Positions 23,401-37,200 of a stretch of DNA of 64,000 nucleotides are shown here, in pieces. Origin of the DNA: Mya arenaria (taxonomy: Eukaryota > Mollusca > Bivalvia > Myida > Myidae); assembly GCF_026914265.1 (NCBI RefSeq), contig NC_069138.1, forward strand, positions 29,534,262-29,598,261, in the 5' to 3' direction. The translations under genes and the position numbers were made by a program. The notes below the pieces were generated by a model. That model was not told where the DNA came from. It saw only the letters and a program-made list of their open reading frames with translations, and ran no database searches. How positions within the stretch are numbered: position 1 is the stretch's first letter; the number at the start of each line of letters is the position of its first letter.

Positions 23401-24858
23401 TTAGCAGATGATTTAGGAATGCAGTTAAGATTATTTATTTTTCAAAAAACAAGGAAAATCCTCGAATTTAAGAATGGATGAAATTGTCCTTTTTTCGAAA
23501 AACCACGAAATTTCAAACCCACAAATATAAATGATTTCACAGTTATATTATTATTAATACATTCATACCAGCTCTATACATTTTACAGAACTTAAATTTT
23601 AAGTCTTGATAAATAACAGAAATAATACCTGCTGCAAGGCTATCAATCTGCTGTCTTAACTCAACTTGACTCTCCCTGAAAATCAAAACACAGTGAAAAC
23701 GTTACATATCAAAAGTACAATAAAGTGAAAGTATGATGCCTGATGCACTAGTAGTTGAAATTGGCTCAAGCCCTCTAGCTCATCACTTATACAATGCTGT
23801 AGGCTTGCTCAAATTCTGGATTTGATATATCAGGGCTTGATGACGGATGGACTGAAGACCCCATGTTATTTTGGTATTATATGTTTTATTGTAGTTTTTC
23901 AATTTAGTTTAACTTAAAATGTGTTAAAATTGAGAAGTAACGGAATGCTCTCAGCAAATTGAGATTACCATCTCATAGACTAAGTTATCAAACTGGTTGA
24001 TGTTATACAGATTGTGTTAAAGGACTTGTCAATCTTGTAAAATTTATGAAGATGAGTTTCACTTCCCTTTTCAATGTAATGTGTATTCTGAAACTAGACA
24101 AAGATACTTACCTTGATATTATTGAAGACATTGAAGCATGTTTAAAACCATTAAGCTTTTTATGTCAAAGAATGTTAATATCAAGAGTGGATCCAGGAAT
24201 TGGCTTTAGAGGGTGTGTTAGTTAGGGTCACCACCTTTTGACCATTGCAACTCCCTAATAACCAAATAGTTAAAAATGCCAATTCAACTCTAAATTGAAA
24301 ACTTCCACCACCACCACGAGGCTGGACAAATGCTTCCATAAGATGTTGATTGGACAACATACTGGGTACTATTACTATAGATAAACTATTAAAGACATTA
24401 AAATTTCATTATAATCAGTGTCCTCAATAAAAACTGCCAAAATAAACAATTCAAATCAAATGGCATTTGGTCCAAATTCAAAGTTTCGAATTTCAATTAA
24501 AATAAGTACTAAATGTAGCTGGTCGAATACAGTTCTATTTGGAACGGTTAAACGGAAACTTATTGAGAACCCTGTATAATAATTTCAATGACAACTTATA
24601 AGAAATGCTTTCATTTTCTATAACCTTCATTAACTTAATGAGCGTTTGGTGAGTGAGATAATGATCAACATCCGCCCCAATTATTATTATTAAGCAATAG
24701 CGTTAAATACTCGGTTACCTCACAGTTCTTACTCTGTCGTCAATTTCAACAACAGATGGCTTTAAAAGGTCGATAATGCCATCAGTGATCGCTTCCTTAG
24801 TGTCGTAATTTATTCGAGTTTCTTCAGAAAATTGTTGATCAACTTTCGGTTCAGCCAT
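20416..24858 (-). CDS. SNAPIN: SNARE-associated protein Snapin, complete, four exons, 129 aa
   Basis: Minus-strand exons: 24719-24858 (start ATG 24856-24858), 23629-23675, 21772-21890, 20416-20498/20499. Junctions are GT-AG and phases join exactly (390 nt with stop). The protein has the family signature: a short divergent N-terminus, IIDLLKPSV, then RESQVELRQQIDSLA, DLESYVKKLNNSRRRVMLVN, NILQNVQERLNKL, and KETARRKATLD near the C-terminus. Human Snapin is 136 aa with the same order. It is mostly helical coiled coil. Known role: subunit of the BLOC-1 and BORC complexes and SNAP25-binding protein, acting in lysosome-related organelle transport and synaptic vesicle priming. Nothing is missing. 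Its promoter would lie just right of 24858. Confidence 0.96.
22171..22258. mobile_element. Short family B MITE (internally deleted) in SNAPIN intron 3
   Basis: TGCACCAGTCAAGCTTAAAC at the left and TTACAATTGACTGGTGCA at the right enclose a C-run/G-rich core. It is only 88 bp, compared with 230-321 bp for the other family B copies. Confidence 0.8.
22621..23580. other. SNAPIN intron 2, nothing recognised
   Basis: AT-rich intron sequence. A 23470-23540 stretch (CGAATTTAAGAATGG, ACGAAATTTCAAACCC) resembles 22805-22880 in inverted form, so a decayed inverted element may span 22800-23545. No exon found. Confidence 0.35.
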
Positions 24859-26754
24859 TTTTATTAAAACCGCAACCGTAAAGTACGATGTCGGTTAACT
24901 TCAACTAGAATTAAGTACACCGGTAGACTTGTCTGGTACCCAGCGTACTCTGCACGACACTAGTATAATAGTAAGGGCAGGTAACCCAGGCTTACCGGTA
25001 ATGGACAGGGTCATTGTACATACCATTGATAATTTTCACACCAGAAAAAGTAGAAAAATAAAAGGTAGCATTTTAAATTATAAGTTAATTTGTTCCACGT
25101 TATATATGGCCATTGTTATTTTTGTTTTCTCCTATACTTGGATGTATCGAATAGCCGCTGGTCCATAAATCTACTTAATTTGGACCAGGGACCGATAAAA
25201 AATTATTCTACATCCAATTTAACGACTGATGTTTGCGATGAAGAAAAAGTTATCGGAAAAAACTCACATGTCTAGCTTGGTGATCACAACAATGACCGAC
25301 CACGCGCGGCATTTTACTAAGTTGCATGCCGGAATTGAATCAATATTCCATACTACATATTACTCTCCGGAAAATTAAAGCACATGGCTCACCCTATATA
25401 GGTACCTGAAGCATCCTACGTACATGTTCATGTGGGGATCAAGAAGTTGGCGTTAAAAAGCTCGGGTGGAACTTAACTGGTGCGTGCTTCCCTATTCTTT
25501 TAACCGAAAACATGTATATATACTACATGTACGTGCGTAGTCATGGTAGGTTCTAAATGTGGTGTGGGGCTGGATGAATTCCCAAAAGCAACTCCTTACT
25601 AATTTTATTGTAAAATGGTGCAAAAATACATAGTATTCGACAATAGAAGCACTTCACGTAGGTACTACTTTCGGGATGGGTGGGTTGGGGAAGGATCAGG
25701 GGACCACGTCCAATGATATTGAGTATAGGCATACACATGACCTTCACTTACATCCGGTATCAGGCAAACACCGCCAGTCATCTAAATCTTTATGGAAATT
25801 GACTAGTTAACGACAAACATTTTGTTTTTCAATTTATTACATTTATAAACAAATCGACAGCTTATTTTATATTATAAACTGTTAGAAATACTGTACATTT
25901 GATACATTTTTTTAATTTAACTGCTAAACAAAAGGCGGAGCTATTATGTAGTGTTTCTACAATCGAACTATAGAATATACACTTTTATTGATTTATCTAT
26001 AAACATGTCTATGTTGCAATAGAATGTTAAGATACATGATTTTCGTACATTTCTATTTTTACATCTTACTAAAATACCGTGTTCTCGCCTTTGAGGTACA
26101 TTAAATGTTTGCGGCTTATGAAAGTTCAAAGACATATGTATAACCTATATCATACGATATAGTATTGTGATCCTAAAGAAGAACTTGGATGAGTATTTTG
26201 TGACAGAAATAAAATCCACCAAAAATATCAAAAGCGGCCTTTACACTTGCTTTACCAATTACAAATATCAATGAAGTATGACTTCTAAACTAGTCAACGC
26301 CTCATTTAGATCATAAAAGGATTTTGATGTTTGGACACAGAAATACACGAGTATTATCAGTATTTGTTTTAGCCTACGCAGTTTAAACTTTACATATATT
26401 CATTAACGCAATAAATTGTAGCACTTAACACATAGTCATACATATCTTGCTATGCAATTAACCCCCCCCCCCCCAAATAAAAAAATAAAAAAAATGAACT
26501 GAACAAATTTTATACAATGTCGAACATTGTAGCTTTATACAATAACTTTCACAAAAAGAAGTCCAGCAATAAGCCAGAAAGAAGAAAACTAAACATACTT
26601 GTTATTTGTATATGATGTTACAACTGAATCAAAATTGATGTTTTACAATAACTGGTATGTATTTTGCAAATAAAACAGTTTTCTGTTATTGACATACACG
26701 AATTTTGTGGTTTCATAAACAATAGCGTTTGCTGCCCTGCAAAATGCTACTTAA
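24859..26754. other. SNAPIN upstream spacer
   Basis: The first few hundred bases should hold the SNAPIN promoter; no clear TATA box. Contains a poly-C run at about 26462-26474. No gene recognised; frames around 24929-25275 and 25553-25747 show no family features. Confidence 0.5.
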
Positions 26755-27027
26755 CCAATTAGAACACAACCTATAGTTTTAGCCAATGAAAATGCAAATA
26801 TGCATTCATTTAGTACTAGGCTTAATCATTAAACATTTCAACTTTCGCGGGTGTTTAAAGGCCCGCCTACTGCCACTCATCCGGTACACATTCACTGCGT
26901 TACGCACATTGCCAACGGTCAGCCAATGAGGTTTTATTCTAAGCTCGTTAGATGACCTGGAGTTACATCTTAATGAAAAAGAAAGGGCTCGTTCGCTACG
27001 CTTACTCTGTCCATTCTTAATAATTAA
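26755..27027. repeat. Dispersed 260-bp element, copy 1
   Basis: Shares with 43990-44262 the phrases GTGTTTAAAGG-CCGCCTACTG, CCACTCATCC, AGCCAATGAGGTT, TTAGATGACCTG and AAGGGCTCGTT-GCTACGCT, in the same order and orientation. Both copies hold CCAAT motifs. The two copies flank the LIM-homeobox gene. Confidence 0.75.
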
Positions 27028-27164
27028 GATATTACTTCATGTCATCGAAATATTACATAAACATACACGGAGGGTGGTTTGAATGAAAATGAACTGTCTT
27101 TTATTTAAAACAAATCGTGAATTTCACAACGGGGTCTGGTAATGCTTGATAATACGAATTGTAA

Positions 27165-27501
27165 CATTCGGAAATCCTCGGCCATTTTACATCGAAAACA
27201 ACCTCGGATGTACATGTATATGGGCTGTTTACAACGTCAGAAATCTTTACAGTTTACGCTGCAAGAAGACCGCGTAGTAATTTCAATATAGCAGTAAAAC
27301 TTTATGAATTTACTCTTTGGAATCTTAATTTTTTATGCAATTATACACTTTACTGGCAACCAATTTAACATAGTAATACAAATTACAAGTTAAAACACTA
27401 CTATTAATTCATACAATCATTTAAAATTTAAGAACTTCTTCTATTGGTGAAGCGGCATCCGAGGATGTTTTCGATGAAAAATGGCTGAGGAGATCCGAAT
27501 G
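27165..27501. mobile_element. Palindromic MITE, family D (CATTCGGA ends)
   Basis: Arms 27165-27210 and 27456-27501 are inverted copies of about 46 bp with a few mismatches: CATTCGGAAATCCTCGGCCA, then CATCGAAAACAACCTCGGATG. Related shorter palindromes lie at 34803 and 52850, and a half copy near 47728-47752. Confidence 0.8.
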
Positions 27502-27689
27502 CAAATTGTTATTCTTATGAATGGGGTGCTTCCAGCACAGTTGCAATGATATATTATACAAACATAGTTATTTCCTCTAAGAGGTGTTGACAGTTATTTC
27601 AAAAAATAAATGTTCAAGATTTGTTTCACAGGGGCTCCCAATACAAGTCAATAAATTGGGGTGTCACCAAATGATGGTTCCCGGAAAAT

Positions 27690-27985
27690 TATGAATAATT
27701 CATTCCAAAAACGGAATAGTTCCCGGGTCCCGGTACTAGTCAATAATAAGTTTCACAAACATAAAGCATAGTCCACAGTACATGTCAATGTTTACTGAAT
27801 TGTTGTAGAAATGGTCCGGTTTTATTGAGATTGTTTAAAGATACTTCACACCGGTTATAATCCGCATATTAAACATTTAAATGATAGGTGGAGTGGTTCC
27901 CGTTTCATGCCAATGATAAGTTCAACAAACGGTATTGTCAATGATTTATTCCAAAAACGGAATGGTTCCCGGGCTGCGAGGCGTT
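27690..27985. repeat. Short dispersed duplication with CCAAAAACGGAATNGTTCCC
   Basis: CATTCCAAAAACGGAATAGT followed by TCCCGGG at 27701 is repeated with small changes at 27947, and CAATGATAAGTTCAACAAAC resembles CAATAATAAGTTTCACAAAC between them. It overlaps a possible alternative last exon of the LIM-homeobox gene. Confidence 0.6.
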
Positions 27986-28007
27986 GTGTTCCAATGGCAT
28001 GAGACCC
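27946..28007 (-). other. Possible alternative last coding exon of the LIM-homeobox gene
   Basis: If the donor at 28321-28322 (CAAG|GTATAC) is used, an acceptor TTTTCTTCAG at 28008 gives a tail beginning GVSCHWNTTPRSPGTIPFLE and a TAA at 27946-27948, in the correct phase. Part of it overlaps a local duplication, which weakens the case. cDNA would decide between this and reading through to the TAG at 28288. Confidence 0.3.
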
Positions 28008-28287
28008 CTGAAGAAAACAAACATAATTTTAAGTTTATCTAAATACATGCTTTAATGGATGCCCTCGGTTTAATAGTTTTCTTTAATAGTTTTCTTTAAG
28101 AAATAAATATCTTGACATTTAAGTTTCGAGATTATTCAACACTGAATACTAAATCGCTGCAGGCCTGTTTTATTAGAATATAATTTTTATACAGTAATAC
28201 TGCTCCTAAATTTGGGGTTTCTATCGAAATGAACATTTATTCGATGTATTTTGATTTTACCAGTAGCCAGCGAAGTTAAAGTGTGCA

Positions 28288-31200
28288 CTACCGTCTGTCT
28301 TTTCTATGGTAAGATGGTATACCTTGTTTCTTGGAAGGCAAAGGGTTTGAGCCGCCGTTAAGCAGCAACTTCTTGTTGCGCGCTCGGGCGTTTTGGAACC
28401 ATATCTGTAATGAGTAGACAACATTTGTGTGAAAAGAAGATGTACATTGAGGAGCTAAAACGAATTATTTATTATTTTCACTGAGGAGCTAAAACGAATT
28501 ATTTATTATTTTAAGTGCCGGTGAGGATAAAAGAGTGCACTGCAACCCTCCCCCATTTCTTTCTCAATTAATGAATGTGGAATAACTCGACACATAGTTC
28601 AACCAGAGTTATGTGCCTTGCTACATATGCGCATATTATGAGGATCTAAAATAGGACAACAAGCGCTTTTTGGTGAATCGAACACACGCTGTGTTTTAAC
28701 GTTAACACTAAATAATGAAAGTTTAAGATATTAAAGAACAAGTCCTTCCGGTACGGATTGTAAAATCTGACCATCGGCAAGCCTCGTTTTCGGTTTTCGC
28801 ACGTGCCCTCTGGTCAGATTTACTACCCGTACCGACAACACATGAACGATTATTTTTTGCTTGCCGATCATCCTCGACAAGGCTAAAAATAGCCGTATTA
28901 ATCAATTGTTTTCCCGGTATTTGGATTGTAACCCAGCGTAGACAGGTGTTCGCCGCTGTTGTGAAAGAAGTCCTCCTGCAGCCATTACCAACATCAGGAT
29001 CATATTAAACATATCCTACGTGTTTGAACCGACACTTACCATGACCACCTTCCGTGTGTGTCCCGTGAGATCAGCTATTCGTTCCAGGTCTTCCGGTGAG
29101 GGATTCGGATTCCGTCGGAATTCGTCCTGTAGTGTGGCAACCTGTTCCGCGGTAAAGCTCGTTCTCTGACGCTTCCCATTACCGCTTCCGCTTCCGGTGC
29201 TTGTGTTACCGTTTCCGTGTTTCTCTTCTGAAGATTCAGAGCCACGACTTTCCGAATCCATAGAACATACTGGAATATAAACGTCAGTGTAATAATATAT
29301 TAACCAAAACAGCGACGTAAAAATATGAACCAACAACCTCCGGAACACTAGCATAGCACTCTAACCAATGCGCTTAACGAGCGACTGGTTCTAACCCATA
29401 AATAGCGAGTGACGGACCTCCGGTGTATGACACGTCTGACCTCAGAAATCCCAATTAACCAAGATTGTGGCGACAAAATAGCAATCATGATGTTCAGTCT
29501 GTGTATGTGTGCGTGTGCGTGTGCGCGTGTCATTACTGTTTTTCAGGGATCCAAGTTTGATGTGAAACAAAACGTTTTTTTGTTTTAAACATTGTTTATG
29601 TTTGTTTTACTTTTGCTTTGATATTAATAAGATTAAATCATACTGATTTGTGACAATTTAATTCATAATCTGAATGCAGTGCATCATTTTAATACAGCCA
29701 TTAAAATGCTTTATGCTGATTTTCAAGAAATGCACATAAAAATGAAACATTATTTTGGGAACTGCAATATTTTGCCAGACAGTTGTTAAGAAACGACGAT
29801 ATTATAAAATCTGACCGGTAGTTTGTTATTTTCTCGTGCATTTGTAGTAATGTACGAACAGAAAAATAAAATATTTATTTTATTTTATTAGAAAATGCTG
29901 GCTCAAATAAGCTACATACTTGACACGTTGTCGGGTTCTTCAATTCCCACGTGCGGTGCTATGTGGTCCGGACACAACATCGTGTCCCCTTTGAGCACGC
30001 ACGTGTCACCCGTGGATAACTTCCGGTGACACGTGCTGCACCGAAAACACTCCAAATGATACACGAGGTCACGTGCTCGTCTCACCCAGTCAGAAGGCTG
30101 CAGGGGGTCCGAACATCCGGCGCACTTTGTACTGTACCGACTGAAAGATTTACATGTTTATAGAAAACGTTAAATGGTAATTATGTCAATATGTGTAACG
30201 TTAAAGGGTAATTATGTCAATATGTGTAACGTTAAAGGGTACTTATATCAACGTGTGTATGTACGTCTATTTAACGTACAACCGTTCAGCCCCAGTAAGA
30301 TTTTCTATCTTGTTGGCTGTGAGATATGAATAGTTCACTATTTAGAGCCACCCTGGATAACGTACCGATACGCCACTACAGTATAGTAGATTCGTTGCCT
30401 ACTTTCGTCAGGACGAAATGTATTAGCTTATATAATAAAATAAACCATTTTGTTTTTTTAGATATATGAATGCGTTGTTTGACACAAACTTGTTTCACAA
30501 TAAATAGTTTTTGATATTTAAGTTCATCCAAATATTCGCTGTGACTTTCATTTTAAAATAGTTTGTTAAAAAATAGTTGAGGCGCTTGAACAAAATAATA
30601 GCATTTTTTGTTTGTTTAATACATCAGAACGAAATATCAAAGAGCTCATGGTGGCCTTATTATATATGTAAAATCAAATAAACTAGTTAATAATTGGATT
30701 ATGATATCCAATAATGTAAACTCAGATTGTTGGTGTTGTTGCTGTTGATTATGCTGTTGTTGTTGTAATTATTGTTGTTGTTGCTAATAGTGCTGTCGTC
30801 GTTGTTGTTGTTGTTGTTTTAGTGATGATGGTGGGGGTGGTGGTGGTGGTGGTGGTGGTGGTGTTTCTAACTGTTGTGGGAGTTAATTAAATACCTATAA
30901 TTTGACGACAACCTTCAACATAGCGAAAGATGCAAATTTCATCATGAACGAACGTTCATTCAAATATCAAGCCATAGTAATTTTAAAAGAACAAAGGTAC
31001 CTTATGCAAATTTTCAAATCAAATCCGACAGAATTATAGCTCCTGTTTTGACAGTTTATAGTGCATTAAAGTCAGAAATATTTTATTTGTTGTTTTTGTT
31101 TTATTATTTTCTTCTCTAGTTATAGTTATCTTTAAACATTTATAGTTGAATAGTTGAACAGTCAAAATACACTTTATTAGTTTATTAAAATGTCATATTT

Positions 31201-34200
31201 ACATATTTCGTTGAAGTTGTGCATCTAAAACACTGTACTTACCATTTTAAAAAAGGTTTTTAAGAAATATGTCAATATTTTAAACATAAACATAGAACTA
31301 TATACATGTATATATATTTATATATATATATATATTCTTCAGTTGATAGATAACGCCAGCATGTGGTTTAGTACCTATAGGCTAGAGCAGTTTTAAAATC
31401 CTAAATCAACGCCTGTTTGACTAATTTTCAAATGTTATGTTATTTCCTTACCGTTTCTAAGATTGAAATAATTCGATTCTCCAAAGTCTGAAAATCGTTA
31501 CAGCATTTTAGATGCAAAATTACAGAAGCACTTTTCAAATTTTGCTCTTTTCTAATCCTTTATATGAACAATCTATTTAAGTGACTCGCTTGTCCTACAT
31601 AATAGTTTCTAGTGACTGTTTGTCCTACATATGAGTTTCTAGTGACTGTTTGTCCTACATAATAGTTTCTAGTGACTGTTTGTCCTACATATGAGTTTCT
31701 AGTGACTGTTTGTCCTACATACGAGGTTCTAGTGACTGTTTGTCCTACGTACGAGTTTACAGAGGCTCGTTTGTCCTACATAAGAGTTTCTGGTGACTGT
31801 TTGTCCTACATACGAGTTTCTAGTGACTGTTTGTCCTACAAACGAGTTTTTAGTGACTGTTTGTCCTACATACGTGTTTACAGTGACTGTTTGTCCTACA
31901 TACGAGTTTCTAGTGACTGTTTTTCCTACATACGAGTTTCTAGTGACTGTTTGTCCTGCATACGAGTTTACAGTGACTGTTTGTCCTACATACGAGTTTC
32001 TAGTGACTGTTTGTCCTACATACGAGTTTCCAGTGACCGTTTGTCCTACATACGAGTTTCCAGTGACCGTTTGTCCTACAGTGAGTCAATTGTCCTACAT
32101 ACGAGTTTTCAGTGAGTCAATTGTCCTACATACGAGTTTCCAGTGAGTCAATTGTCCTACATTCGAGTTTCCAGTGAGTCATTTGTCCTACATACGAGTT
32201 TCCAGCGAGTCATTTGTCCTACACAAGAGTTTAAAGTGAGTCATTTGTCCTACATTCGAGTTTCCAGTGAGTCATTTGTTCTACATACGAGTTTCCAGCG
32301 AGTCATTTGTCCTGCACATGAGTTTCCAGTGAGTCATATGTCCTACATTCGATTATTCCCCTGACTCGTTTGTCCTACATACGCTTTTCCAGTTTGAGCC
32401 TTTTGCATGTTTTGGACGTTCCACTTTTTCTTTTAAGATTATACATTTGATAACAGGTCTAGCAACCGTTCGCGGTCCTAACCAGTGTGGACATCGTCAC
32501 TTACAAATTCAGAATGCTCTCAATGGCTTCTCAAAAAAGATTTAGTATAATCACCAATGCATTTGTGTGCTAACATAACTTGTAAACGTGTACATTTTAT
32601 TCAATGACATGAGCAATTGGATCAATTAATTTGAGTTGAAAATGTAGCATTCAAGGTCTACCCGCATCAAGACATCACCCCACTCATTCACATGCTGCGG
32701 TGTTATGTCATTCAGGGACAAATTTAACCTTCTTGGAGCGATTAGGTAACATGACACACTTGACATAGTGTCGATTTAACTATAATGGGTGCAGCTTGCA
32801 TAAGGAACTAGTCCAAAGAATTTACGGATTTTTTTTACGATTTTTGAATACAGGGTCTACTGTAGTTTAGGAGCAAGTCCATCCCAAGTTAGACCCAAAC
32901 ATGAACACCTTAAAGCCAGTCAAGCTCAGATTGTTTTATGAACCGAATAAAACACACATTAGTGATACATATATTGCGTGACAAAAATAAACGAATAAAC
33001 AGTTTAACTTCAAGCGGAATTCTAGGAGCAATTTTAGAATGAAAATTCTACATTAATCATCTTTCTTGGAGGAACGAATTTGAAAAATTTCGACAATCGG
33101 TACTATTTCCATTGCATAAGTACCCTATATATACATATATTTCTATATGATATTGACCGGCATTAAGTTAGCCTTATGCTTACCTTAAATAATGGTTTCT
33201 ACAGAAGATAAGCCCTTCTCGGAAGAAGCACGAGGAATGGCTGTCCAGAGTTCGTTGACATGTGGAACATCGCAGACACGCCGCGTGGTAATGTTGTTTG
33301 CCCACGTGTAACATCCAGCGCTCCTCGATCAACCGCTGACAGCTCTGACATGTGGGTCTTGTGGGCTGAAATAATGAAAATACACAGTTATATTTTTTCC
33401 CTGATACGTGGAACATCTCAGGCACGCCGCGTGGAAATGCTGTTTGCTTGTGGTCTGAAAGGATGAAACAACAACAGATACGTTTTCTTCCCTGACACGT
33501 GGAACATCTGAGGCAAGACACAGGGAAACAGCGATTGCCTTCGTGTAACATCCATCATTCCTTGACCAACCTCTGACAACTCTGGCACGTGGGTCTGTCT
33601 GGCTGAAAGGATGAAACAACAACAGATACATTTTTCTTCCCTGACATGTGGAATATTTCAGGCAAGCCGCAGGGAAACTACGATTTGCCCATGTGTAACA
33701 CCCTATATTCCTCGATCAGCCGCTGACGCTGACAGCTATGACACGTGGGTCTTGTATGCTGAAATAATGAAACGGCACCTTAACATTTTCTTCCCTGACA
33801 CGCGAAACATCTGAGGCAAGCCACAGGGAAACTGCGATTCCCTTCGTGTAATATCCATCATTCCTTGACCAACCTCTGACAACTCTGGCACGTGTGTCTA
33901 TCTGGCTGAAAGGATGAAACAACAACAGATACATTTTTCTTCCCTGGCACGTGGAACATTTCAGCCAAGCCGCAGGGAAACTGCGTTTACCCACGTGTAA
34001 CACCATACATTCCTTGATCAGCCGCAGACAGCTCTGACATGTGGGTCTTGTTGGCTGGAATAACGAAACGACATCGTTACATTTTCTTCCTTGGCCTGTG
34101 GAACATTTCAGACAAGCTGCTGGAAAACTGCGTTTGCTTTCGTAAAACGTCAACCATTTCTTGATCAACCACTGACAACTCTAATACGTAATTCTGGTGG

Positions 34201-37200
34201 GCTGCAATAAACAACGTAACATTGTGTTCTTTGACCTTTGGAACATCTCAGCCCGTTGGGTGAAAATAGTGTTTTGTACATGTACAATCCAGCGCTCCAC
34301 GAACAACCACTGATAACTCTGACACGTGGGGTTGATAAAACAGAAAGACAAATATAAACTGTTCATTGTTCATCTGGGACTGCAGATTTGGCACCAATGA
34401 CCTATATATACATGTTCAGGTATTGTATGAAAATAACTGAATAAAAAGTTTAAGTTGATCCACAAAATTACATACAGTACATGTATATATTAACGTCATT
34501 CGGTTACATGTATACAAGTACTGAATGATACATGGATATGGTACATTTGTTTTGATTTCACCACTATTTAACATACTTCAGATAACAATACATCGATCAA
34601 AAGCATTGAAATAGAAAAAAAAAACAATATGCAATTATTTACTTATTAACTGCAAAATATGCTGTCATATTGACCAACCATACATTGACTGAGATGGACC
34701 AATGATTTTGCAGACAATGTGAACTGCATATTTTACGGCTGAAAAGTAAATAACTGTTTGATTACATAATACATTATGACATCATATGATAACCTGTTTC
34801 CGCATTCGTAAGTCCAAGGCCATTTTCAATCGAAAACAACGATGTCGATGAAAAATGGCGAGGGTGTTCCTAGTGTTGTTTCCGGTCTATAAATAAACAA
34901 GTTTGGCGTATTTGAGGTGATTTTCCAGCGTAATTGTGGCGTCATATGATAAACTGTTTCCGGTCTATAAATAGACAGGTCAAAATGACCTTAATTCATT
35001 ATTTAAAATTGATATTCGACCAACCAAGGACGGTTTATTTATAGGAAATGTTATATTTCATTTGACCATGTCTTTTGCTCTTTGAGCACGTGAAACATTT
35101 GATCATGTCTTGGATTCTTTGTGCATGTGAAACATTCGTCCATGTTTTGGGCACTTTGTGCACGTGAAACATTTGTCCATGTATTGGGCACTTTGTGCAC
35201 GTGGCACATTTGACCGTGTCTTGGGCTCTTCGTGCACATGAAACATTTGATCATGTCTTGGGCTCTTTGTGCACGAGAAACATTTGTTCATGTATTGGGC
35301 ACTTTGTGCACGTGACACATTTGACCGTGTTTTGGGCTCTTCGTGCACTTGAAACATTTGGTCATGTCTTGGGCTCTTTGTGCACGTGAAGCATTTGATA
35401 ATGTCTTGGGCTCTTTGTGCACGTGAAACATTTGACCATGTCTTGGGCTCTTCGGGCACATAAAACATTTTATCATGTCTTGGGCTCTTTGTGCACGTGA
35501 AACATTTGACCATGTCTTGGGCTCTTTGTGCACGTGAAACATTTTATCACATATTGGGCTCTTTGTGCACGTGAAACACTTGACCATGTCTTGGGCTCTT
35601 TCTGTACGTAAAACATTTGATCATGTCTTGGGCTCTTTGTGCACGTGGAACATTTGTGCACGTGGCACATTTGACCATGTCTTGGGCTCTTTGTGCACGT
35701 GAAACATTTGATCATGTCTTGGGCTCTTTGTGCGCGTGAAACTTTTGATCACGTCTTGGGCTCTTTGAGCACGTGAAATTGTTGACTACGTCTTACGTGA
35801 AACATTTCACGAGCAACAGCATTTTTTTTTTCAAAGCCTTATTTAAGCCAGACTCAAGATATTATTTGTTTTCCCGCTCAGGGCTAAGGCACATTGAGAG
35901 TGGGTCGGTCGGTCGGTCGATAAATGGTTTTGTTTATGATAAATAAACCGTGGATCAGACGCACAAAAAGTATATATACTTCTAATATTACTTACGGTGG
36001 AACAAATACGGCTTTAACGATTTTTAAACAAAGAGTTTTGTTCCAAGCTGGGTAATACAGAATAGGAAAATCTAATATTTTATTTGAGAACCTAGCATTG
36101 ATGTTGATCATGTATTATATTAAGCGTGCATAGTTGAGACATTTTGATAAAGGACGTGTTCACGATATGTCAAAATGCAATACTTAAATTAAAATACGCT
36201 ATTTCTCACTAAAGGGACGATGTCCTGTTTTTTTATCTTGCAGACACATGGAATATATTTTTTGTAACACGTATTATTACTACGGATGCGAAATGCAGAC
36301 ACATGAACTATGGTTACTGTTTTGAACACGGATGCGAAATACGGACACATGGAATATAGTTCCTGGTTGGACCACGGATGCGTAATACGGATGCGGAATC
36401 CCGACACATGAAATAAGATTTTTGTTTGGAACATGATATGGATGCGTATTATGGATGCGAAATGTCGACACATGAAATATGGTTTCTGTTATGAACACGG
36501 ATGCGTACTATGGATGCGAAATGTCGACACATGGAATATGGTGTCTGTAATGAACACGGATGCGTACCATGGATGCGAAATGCCGACACATGAAATATGG
36601 TGTTTATAATGAACACGGATGCGTACTATGGATGCGAACTGCCGACACATGGAATATGGTTTCTGTAATGAACATGGATGCGTACTATGGAAACGAAATG
36701 TCGACACATGGAATATGGTGTCTGTAATGAACATGGATGCGTACTATGGATGCGAAATGCCGACACATGAAATATGGTGTTTATAATGAACACGGATGCG
36801 TACTATGGATGCGAACTGCCGACACATGGAATATGGTTTCTGTAATGAACACGGATGCGTACCATGGATGCGAAATGCCGACACATGAAATATGGTGTTT
36901 ATAATGAACACGGATGCGTACTATGGATGCGAACTGCCGACACATGAAATATGGTGTTTATAATGAACACGGATGCGTACTATGGATGCGAAATGCCGAC
37001 ACATGAAATATGGTGTTTATAATGAACACGGATGCGTACTATGGATGCGAACTGCCGACACATGGAATATGGTTTCTGTAATGAACACGGATGCGTACTA
37101 TGGAAACGAAATGTCGACACATGGAATATGGTGTCTGTAATGAACACGGATGCGTACTATGGATGCGAAATGCCGACACATGGAATATGGTTTATGTAAT

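Noticed and set aside
31672..32364. Three plus-strand ORFs with decapeptide repeats
   Set aside because: The 30-bp repeat keeps every frame open; no start context, splice support or flanking coding sequence.
35051..35715. Cys/His-containing repeat ORFs (KCFTCTKSPRH and similar), zinc-finger-like at first sight
   Set aside because: Frames are produced by a 37-bp repeat reading through all three phases; strands and frames are equally open.
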